64,000 bases of DNA from NCBI GenBank assembly GCA_029781975.1, contig JAKOVQ010000046.1, forward strand, positions 157,389 to 221,388. The letters run 5' to 3'. Source of the DNA: Acidobacteriota bacterium. GTDB taxonomy: Bacteria > Acidobacteriota > Thermoanaerobaculia > UBA5066. Under the pieces are notes generated by a model. It saw only the letters and a program-made list of their open reading frames with translations, was not told where the DNA came from and made no database searches. Every line of letters begins with the position of its first letter. Within the stretch, counting starts at the first letter, position 1. Positions 58,977 to 64,000 of this stretch are shown in pieces. Position numbers and translations under genes: made by a program.

Positions 58977-59582
58977 TCAGCGGCGGATTCCCGATCCGAC
59001 GAAGCGGGGAGGGGTCAGGACCGTGGCGACCTCCCGGTCGTCGAGCCCCTCGAGGAGCACCTGCTCCACCGCCTCCCGCGAGAAGCGGTAGTGGTCCGAG
59101 GGGAATCGGTGGACGACCAGGGTCGGCGTGGAGGCCGCGAGCCCGTCGGCCTCCTCGCGGCCCGTCCGCCCGAGCGAAGGGAGCCCGGCCAGGAGGCGCG
59201 AGAGGCGGCGGTAGGACGGGGGCGGGGCGTCGAAGCCGGGGACGCCGAGGACGACGAGGGCCCCGGGGCGCGCCACCCTCCGGATCTCGGCGAGCGTCGT
59301 CCAGAAGAACGCGTCGTGCTCGAGGACGGAGTTGCAGAGGACGGTGTCGAACCGGGCGCCGTCGAAGAGGTCGAGGCGGTTGGCGTTCGCCCGGAGGATC
59401 TCGAAGCCCCCGAAGCGGGCCGGCCCGTCGAGGCTGACGCCGATCCGCGACGTGGCCCGCGCGAGCGCGGGGAGCGTCAGGAGCGTGTCGTTCGCCGGGA
59501 CGGCGCCGATCTCCAGCACCGCCCCTCCGGCCCGGCGCCTCTCGCAGACGCGGTCGAACTCGCTGTAGATTCTCGGGTGCAC
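58977..59582 (-). CDS. SAM-dependent methyltransferase-like protein
   Basis: A 201-residue Rossmann methyltransferase. Motif I VLEIGAVPANDTLL is unusual, lacking the GxGxG string. Later blocks are FDTVLCNSVLEHDAFFWTTLAEIRRVARPGALVVLGVP, fitting Methyltransf_11, and SDHYRFSREAVEQVL. A poor SAM loop means catalysis is unsure. The GTG start at 59582 is 38 bases from the divergent sulfotransferase gene, so a shared control region is likely. Confidence 0.75.
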   Translation of the reverse strand: MHPRIYSEFDRVCERRRAGGAVLEIGAVPANDTLLTLPALARATSRIGVSLDGPARFGGFEILRANANRLDLFDGARFDTVLCNSVLEHDAFFWTTLAEIRRVARPGALVVLGVPGFDAPPPSYRRLSRLLAGLPSLGRTGREEADGLAASTPTLVVHRFPSDHYRFSREAVEQVLLEGLDDREVATVLTPPRFVGSGIRR

Positions 59583-59620
59583 GGACGTCCCGCGAGGGAT
59601 CGTACGTCGGAAGGAGACCG

Positions 59621-60508
59621 ATGGCCGCGCGTCCCGCGGACGGCGCGGACCCGCTCGAGGAGCTGCGCGAGCGGCTCCGCCCGTTCGGGCCGCCCCTCGT
59701 CCTCTTCAACAAGTCGCACTCGGGGAGCCGCCTCCTGGCGCGCGCGTTCGGGGAAGCCGGCGTCTTCCTGGGCGCTCGGGTCAACGAGTCCGAGGACGCG
59801 CTCCCGCTGCTGGACCTCGTCCGCCACGCCGTCGAACGGTACTACCCGGACTACGGGCCGCTCTGGCGGGACGCGGGGGCGCGCGGGGAGCTCGCACGCG
59901 TGGCGGCGGACGTCTTCCGCCGGCACCTCGAGGGGCTGGAGCCGGGGAGCGGCCGCCCCTGGGGGTGGAAGCTCTGCGAGACGGGCTACGCCCTCCCGGT
60001 CGTCGACGCGCTCTTCCCCGCAGCGCGCTACGTTCACCTGATCCGGGACGGGCGCGACGTCGCCTTCTGCGACCACGTGGCGCCGAAGCACCCGTTCTGG
60101 CGGAAGGTCTACTTCGACACGGCGGGAATCACGTCATGGGGGCGGCTGTCGACGACGCAGTGGGGCTATCGCCTGCGCGGTCCCCTCCACAACGCCGTCC
60201 ACTGGTGCAACGCCGTCCGGGTCGGCCGGACCTACGGGCAGATGCTGAGGGAGCGCTACCACGAGGTCCGCTACGAGGAGCTGTGCGGGGCCTTCGAGGC
60301 GACCGTCGGCCGGCTCTTCGCGGACGTCGGCCTCCCGGCCGGGGCCGCCGCCCGCGCCGTCGAGCGCCTGGGCGGCCAGGTCCGCCGGGACTCGGTCGGC
60401 CGGCACGCGAGGGAGCCGGGGTGGCGGGTGAGGCGCGTGGTCGAGGTGGAGAAGCCGCTCCTCGTCGCGCTCGGCTACCTGCCGCCGGAGCCCGGGGCGC
60501 CCGTCTAG
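59621..60508 (+). CDS. Sulfotransferase-family protein
   Basis: A 295-residue PAPS-dependent sulfotransferase-like protein. The 5-prime phosphosulfate loop is LFNKSHSGSRLLARAF near residue 30. The 3-prime site is YVHLIRDGRDVAFC near residue 145. The C-terminal region has EVRYEELCGAFEATVGRLFADVGLP. It should transfer sulfate from PAPS to an unknown acceptor, perhaps a glycan. GGAAGGAGACCG precedes the ATG. It is divergent from the methyltransferase and convergent with the epimerase. Confidence 0.88.
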   Translation: MAARPADGADPLEELRERLRPFGPPLVLFNKSHSGSRLLARAFGEAGVFLGARVNESEDALPLLDLVRHAVERYYPDYGPLWRDAGARGELARVAADVFRRHLEGLEPGSGRPWGWKLCETGYALPVVDALFPAARYVHLIRDGRDVAFCDHVAPKHPFWRKVYFDTAGITSWGRLSTTQWGYRLRGPLHNAVHWCNAVRVGRTYGQMLRERYHEVRYEELCGAFEATVGRLFADVGLPAGAAARAVERLGGQVRRDSVGRHAREPGWRVRRVVEVEKPLLVALGYLPPEPGAPV

Positions 60509-60540
60509 CGCCGGTCGCCGCCGCGCCAGGCCCGGCCGCC

Positions 60541-61458
60541 TCAGGGCCTCCCGACGAACGCTTCGAGCGCCGCCTCCCAGGTGTCGCGGACCGTCTCCAC
60601 GAGCGTCCGTCGCGGCCGCCAGCCGCAGAGGGCCTGGGCCTTGTGCCGGCTCCCGCGCTGGAAGAGGAGCGCGGGGGGGCGCATCGAGGTCTCGAGGAGC
60701 GGGAGCTCCCGCTCCGAGACGGAGAGGAAGAGGGCCGCGAGCCGCCGGACCGTCGTCGCCTCCCCCGAGCAGACGTTCACGCGCTCCCCGGCCGCGATCG
60801 GACACCTGAGGAGCGCGACGATCGCCTCGGCTGCGTCGCGGACGTCGACGAAGTCGCGGGCGGCGGCGAGGTTCCCGAGGCGGATCGCGGCAGCGTCGGG
60901 GTCGAGGAGCTGGGCGACGAGGGCGGGGACGAGGAAGGGCCCCTCCTGGCCCGGGCCGATCGTGTTGAAGAGCCGGACGAAGACCGGCTCCACGGCGCCC
61001 GTCCGGGCCGCCGCGCGGACGAGCCCTTCCTGCAGCAGCTTCGACCGCGCGTAGTCCGTCACGGGCCGGTCGGGTTCGCCCTCGCCGAGCGGCGCCTCGC
61101 GCGCGGCGTCCTGCGGCGCGTAGACCGCCGAGCTCCCGACGTTGAGCCAGCGGACGGGCCTCCCCGACTCGGCCACGGCGCGCAGGAGGTTCTCGGTCGT
61201 CGTCCCGTGGAGCGCCTCGAGCTCGGCCGGGCGCGCCGCGGGACCTCCCCCGCAGGCGTGGACGACGTGGGTGGGCCGGGCGCGCGACACGAGGTTCCGG
61301 GCGACGGCGGGGTCGGTGAGGCTCCCGGGAGCGAGCAGGCTGCGCCGCCCGTGCGCGACGACCTCGGCCTCGGGCCAGAGCTCCCGGAGCGCCTCGACGA
61401 CCTGCCGGCCGACGAACCCGGTGGCGCCGGTCACGAGGACCCGGGGGACGTCGCTCAC
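60541..61458 (-). CDS. NAD-dependent epimerase/dehydratase (extended SDR)
   Basis: A 305-residue extended SDR. Cofactor motif VTGATGFVGRQVVEAL at the N-terminus, then NVGSSAVYAPQDA and the catalytic YxxxK as DYARSKLLQEG. LFNTIGPGQEGPFLVPALVAQLL and DFVDVRDAAEAIVALL are typical of nucleotide-sugar epimerases. It probably modifies a sugar nucleotide. The GTG at 61458 overlaps the glycosyltransferase stop (GTGA), making it the third gene of the kynU operon. Confidence 0.9.
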   Translation of the reverse strand: MSDVPRVLVTGATGFVGRQVVEALRELWPEAEVVAHGRRSLLAPGSLTDPAVARNLVSRARPTHVVHACGGGPAARPAELEALHGTTTENLLRAVAESGRPVRWLNVGSSAVYAPQDAAREAPLGEGEPDRPVTDYARSKLLQEGLVRAAARTGAVEPVFVRLFNTIGPGQEGPFLVPALVAQLLDPDAAAIRLGNLAAARDFVDVRDAAEAIVALLRCPIAAGERVNVCSGEATTVRRLAALFLSVSERELPLLETSMRPPALLFQRGSRHKAQALCGWRPRRTLVETVRDTWEAALEAFVGRP

Positions 61459-62642
61459 GCGGCGCCCCTCTCGGCCGCGGCCCGCCGCTCGACCGCCTCG
61501 GCGTGGACCTCGGCGACGCGCCGGAAGTTGGACTCGAGCGAGAGGGCTCGCGCGAGGTCGCGCGCCGCGCTCGCGGCCGGGCTCCGGAAGCGCGCGTCCG
61601 CGACCTCCGCGAGCGCCGCCGCGAGCCGCGCCGCGTCGGCGGGGTCGTCGACGACGCGGCCGTGCACCCTGTCGGTCATCAGCTCGGAGGCTCCGTCGGA
61701 CCGCGTCGTGACGACCGGGAGGGCGCTCGCCAGCGCCTCGAGGACGACGAGGCTGCAGGGGTCGTAGTAGGTCGGGTGGAGGAAGAGGTCGGCCGCCGCG
61801 AAGAACGGGACGACGTCCGGGACGAAGCCGGGGAAAGAGCAGCGGCCTGCGACGCCGAGGGCGGCGGCCCGCTCCCGGAGCGGGGCCGGGTCGCCGCGGC
61901 CCAGGAGGACGAAGCGGGCGCCCGGCCGGCCGGCGGCGGAGGGGAGGCCGGTCGCGAACGCCCCGAGCGCCTCGGAGGCTCCCTTGAGAGTCCGGTTGTG
62001 CCCGGCCGCGAGGACCACGACGTCGCCCGGCCGGGCCCCCAGCCGCTCGCGCGCCGCGCCCCGCTCCGCCGCCAGGCGCTCCGGCGAGAACCGGTCGACG
62101 TCGGCCCCGTTCGGGACGATGCGGATCCTCGCCGCGTCGACGCCGTGGAGGTCGCGGAAGTGCGCCGCCGTCATCCGCGACACCGCGACGACGAGCGCCC
62201 CGCGCACCGCGAGCTGCCGGCGCTCGAGGAGGCGGCGCATCAGGTAGGAGCCGCGGTCCCGGACGGAGCGGGCGGCCCCCGGAGCGGAGCCCGCCGCCCT
62301 CCGGGACTGCCGGAAGTCCGCGACGCGCGATCCGAACTGCGGCTGGAAGACGTCGAACGCCGTTCCGGTCCCGAGGTCGTGGACGACGTCGGCGCCCAGG
62401 CGCCCGACGAGCCGGGCCGCGGCCGCCGCCCTGCCGAGGCGCGACGGGGCGGGAGGGATCCGGTGGAAGGCCGCTCCGGCCAGAGGGGTCGAGCCATCGC
62501 CTGCACCCGACCGCCGGCCCTCGGCGGCGACGACGTGGAGCTCTTCCCCGTTCCGGACGAGCCAGCGGGCGAGCTCCCGGGCCCACCTCTCGAGCCCCCC
62601 GGCGTCGGGGTCGAAACGGTCGAGGACCAGGGCGACCTTCAC
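61455..62642 (-). CDS. Glycosyltransferase family 4 (GT-B)
   Basis: A 395-residue GT4 protein. The N-terminal domain has VALVLDRFDPDAGGLERWARELARWL; the C-terminal domain has RIVPNGADVDRFSPERL, VLLGRGD, FPGFVPDVVPFFAAADLFLHPTYYDPCSLVVLEALASALPVVTT, including the E-x7-E nucleotide-sugar site. It transfers a sugar to an unknown acceptor. The GTG start at 62642 overlaps the kynureninase stop and its stop overlaps the epimerase start. The track's longer ORF upstream is a shadow of kynU. Confidence 0.92.
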   Translation of the reverse strand: MKVALVLDRFDPDAGGLERWARELARWLVRNGEELHVVAAEGRRSGAGDGSTPLAGAAFHRIPPAPSRLGRAAAAARLVGRLGADVVHDLGTGTAFDVFQPQFGSRVADFRQSRRAAGSAPGAARSVRDRGSYLMRRLLERRQLAVRGALVVAVSRMTAAHFRDLHGVDAARIRIVPNGADVDRFSPERLAAERGAARERLGARPGDVVVLAAGHNRTLKGASEALGAFATGLPSAAGRPGARFVLLGRGDPAPLRERAAALGVAGRCSFPGFVPDVVPFFAAADLFLHPTYYDPCSLVVLEALASALPVVTTRSDGASELMTDRVHGRVVDDPADAARLAAALAEVADARFRSPAASAARDLARALSLESNFRRVAEVHAEAVERRAAAERGAA

Positions 62643-63901
62643 GTCACGGCCGGGGGAGCGGCGGAATACTTCTCGTGACGCCGTTCGGCGAGGACGCGCC
62701 GGAGCCGATCGACCGCCTCCCAGACGTCGACGAACGAGTTGTAGAGCGGCGCGATCCCGAACCGGATGTTGTCGGGCGCGCGGAAGTCGGGGATCACCCC
62801 CATCTCCTCGATGAGGGCCCGGTCGACCCGGAGGCCGTCGGGGTGCCCCAGCGAGACGTGCGAGCCGCGCCGGGCCGGGTCGCGCGGGGACTTCAGCGAA
62901 ACGCCCAGCGGCGCGAGGCGCTCCTCCCAGAGGGCGACGAGGTACTCCGTCTGCCGGACGGACTTCTCGCGGACGGCCTCGATCCCGGCCTCGAGGAGGA
63001 GGTCGACCCCCCCCTCGACGCCGAGGAGCGAGAGGACCGGCGGCGTCCCGGCGAGGAAGCGCCGGAGGCCGGGGGCCGGCGCGTACGCGAGGTCGAAGTC
63101 GAAGGGACGGTCGTGCCCGAACCAGCCCGTGAGGGGGTTGCCGAGCCGCTCCTGGAGACCGCGACGGACGAAGAGGAACGCGGGGGAGCCGGGGCCGCCG
63201 TTCAGGTACTTGTAGGTGCAGCCGACGGCGAGGTCCGCCCCCGCCCCGTCGAGGTCGATCGGCACCGCCCCGGCCGAGTGGGAGAGGTCCCACAGGACGA
63301 GGGCGCCGGCCTCGTGGGCGAGCGCCGTCACCGCGGCGAGGTCGTGGAGGAAGCCGCTCCTGAAGGCGGTCTGGGTCAGCGCGACGACGGCGACGTCGCC
63401 GTCGACGGCGGCCGCCAGGTCCCCCGCGTCGATCCCGATCCCGTCTCGCGACCGGACGAGCCGGACGGAGCGCCCTCCGCCCAGGAGCCTCACGGCTCCG
63501 TCGATCAGGTAGAGGTCCGAGGGGAAGTTCAGGTCGTCGGTGACGACGACCCTCCGGTCGGGCCGGTCGAGGAGGGCGGCGACGAGGAGCTTCCAGAGGT
63601 TCACCGAGGTGGAGTCGGAGACGATCACCTCGTCCGGGGACGCGCCGACGAGCCGTGCGATCTTGGCGCCGATCCGGCGCGGCGCCTCGTACCACCCCTC
63701 GCCCCAGCCCCGGACGAGCCGCGCGCCCCACTCCTCGCGGACGGCGGCGGCGAGGCGCCTCTCGGTGGCCGCGGGGAGCCGGCCGAGCGAGTTGCCGTCG
63801 AGGTAGACGAGCCCCGGGTCGGCGACGACGAACGCCTCGCGGAAGCGGGCGAGCGGGTCGGCCGCGTCGAGGGAGAGGGCGTGGTCGCGATCGGTGCGCA
63901 T
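62639..63901 (-). CDS. kynU: Kynureninase
   Basis: A 420-residue PLP enzyme cleaving kynurenine or 3-hydroxykynurenine to anthranilate or 3-hydroxyanthranilate plus alanine. Seen: YLDGNSLGRLP, RGWGEGWYEAPRRIG, SDSTSVNLWKLL, WDLSHSAGAVP, and the PLP lysine in GCTYKYLNGGPGS, followed by GWFGHDRPFDFD. It has normal length and a complete set of motifs. The ATG at 63901 fits. It heads a three-gene coupled run with a glycosyltransferase and an epimerase. The 99 bases beyond it to the window end show no gene. Confidence 0.95.
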   Translation of the reverse strand: MRTDRDHALSLDAADPLARFREAFVVADPGLVYLDGNSLGRLPAATERRLAAAVREEWGARLVRGWGEGWYEAPRRIGAKIARLVGASPDEVIVSDSTSVNLWKLLVAALLDRPDRRVVVTDDLNFPSDLYLIDGAVRLLGGGRSVRLVRSRDGIGIDAGDLAAAVDGDVAVVALTQTAFRSGFLHDLAAVTALAHEAGALVLWDLSHSAGAVPIDLDGAGADLAVGCTYKYLNGGPGSPAFLFVRRGLQERLGNPLTGWFGHDRPFDFDLAYAPAPGLRRFLAGTPPVLSLLGVEGGVDLLLEAGIEAVREKSVRQTEYLVALWEERLAPLGVSLKSPRDPARRGSHVSLGHPDGLRVDRALIEEMGVIPDFRAPDNIRFGIAPLYNSFVDVWEAVDRLRRVLAERRHEKYSAAPPAVT

Positions 63902-64000
63902 GCCGGTGGCCTCTACCCTGGGACCCGGGACGGGGGAGAGGCTCCCGGAGGATAGCGAAGGAGCGCAGGGACTGGGCAGAAAAGGAAACGGCCGCCGCCC

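Noticed and set aside
1-64000. tRNA, rRNA, IS element or phage genes
   Set aside because: I looked through the intergenic stretches and found no cloverleaf, rRNA segment, intact transposase, integrase or phage structural gene.

Overview
The window is very GC-rich, with dense gene packing, many GTG and a few TTG starts, and at least a dozen 4-base stop/start overlaps (GTGA, ATGA, TTGA). Gene content includes eukaryote-like Ser/Thr kinases (one with a TolB-type propeller), a large NHL-repeat secreted protein, a multihaem c-type cytochrome with PKD domains, a quinol-type NO reductase, a TatT-linked TRAP transporter and several DUF-family membrane proteins. Together this suggests a free-living member of the Acidobacteriota, perhaps Thermoanaerobaculia-like. 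That placement is inferred from style and content; there is no rRNA or marker tree to prove it. I saw no rRNA, tRNA, CRISPR array, intact transposase, integrase or replication origin.

Layout. 0-5 kb: a kinase running off the left edge, a secreted metallopeptidase, a 2-hydroxyacid dehydrogenase and proB. 5.0-6.3 kb: a small, less GC-rich island with a VapB-like antitoxin, a VapC toxin remnant, a tiny membrane protein and several perfect inverted repeats. 6.3-13.6 kb: a nine-haem secreted cytochrome, an HHH protein, a translationally coupled membrane-lipid operon (DUF2177, PlsC-like, DUF1295), an FMN reductase and a DUF3597/DUF937 pair. 13.8-21 kb: an ABC1/AarF kinase and a run of small secreted, membrane and VOC proteins, with a 15-bp degenerate tandem repeat near 18 kb. 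21-26.6 kb: a TetR/VOC operon with a clear operator, a LamG surface protein, and proA. 26.6-32.4 kb: an AGCS amino-acid carrier, soluble transhydrogenase, an MFS transporter and an RRM RNA-binding protein. 32.5-36.2 kb: a TetR, methyltransferase and NO-reductase operon behind a perfect palindromic operator. 36.2-42.7 kb: a lipoprotein without a clear start, an aminotransferase, gamma-glutamyltransferase and a multidomain membrane Ser/Thr kinase. 42.7-47 kb: an Rrf2-regulated sulfate ABC importer (Rrf2, substrate-binding protein, CysT, CysW, CysA). 47-55 kb: a PilZ protein, then a giant NHL/Fn3 secreted protein followed by a sigma factor, a small membrane protein and a secreted protein. 55-59 kb: a TRAP operon (TatT, DctP, fused DctQ-DctM). 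59-64 kb: a methyltransferase, a sulfotransferase, and a kynureninase, glycosyltransferase, epimerase operon.

How parts fit together. ProB and ProA, 20 kb apart, give the first two proline-synthesis steps. Sulfate import may supply cysteine and the PAPS used by the sulfotransferase at 59.6 kb. The LamG protein and the giant NHL protein share a recurring C-terminal module ending in an IDN-x-T/N-x-D motif, so they probably belong to one family of exported proteins. The sigma factor is encoded just downstream of the giant protein and may control surface-protein expression.

Most long ORFs in the track are shadows caused by high GC, and real starts were chosen from homology, Shine-Dalgarno sequences and overlaps. 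I found no clear-cut new defence or biosynthetic system. The best candidates for undescribed biology are the TetR/methyltransferase/qNOR operon, the NHL-protein/sigma operon with its shared module, the 7TM-GAF-zinc-ribbon kinase, and the KynU/GT4/epimerase operon.
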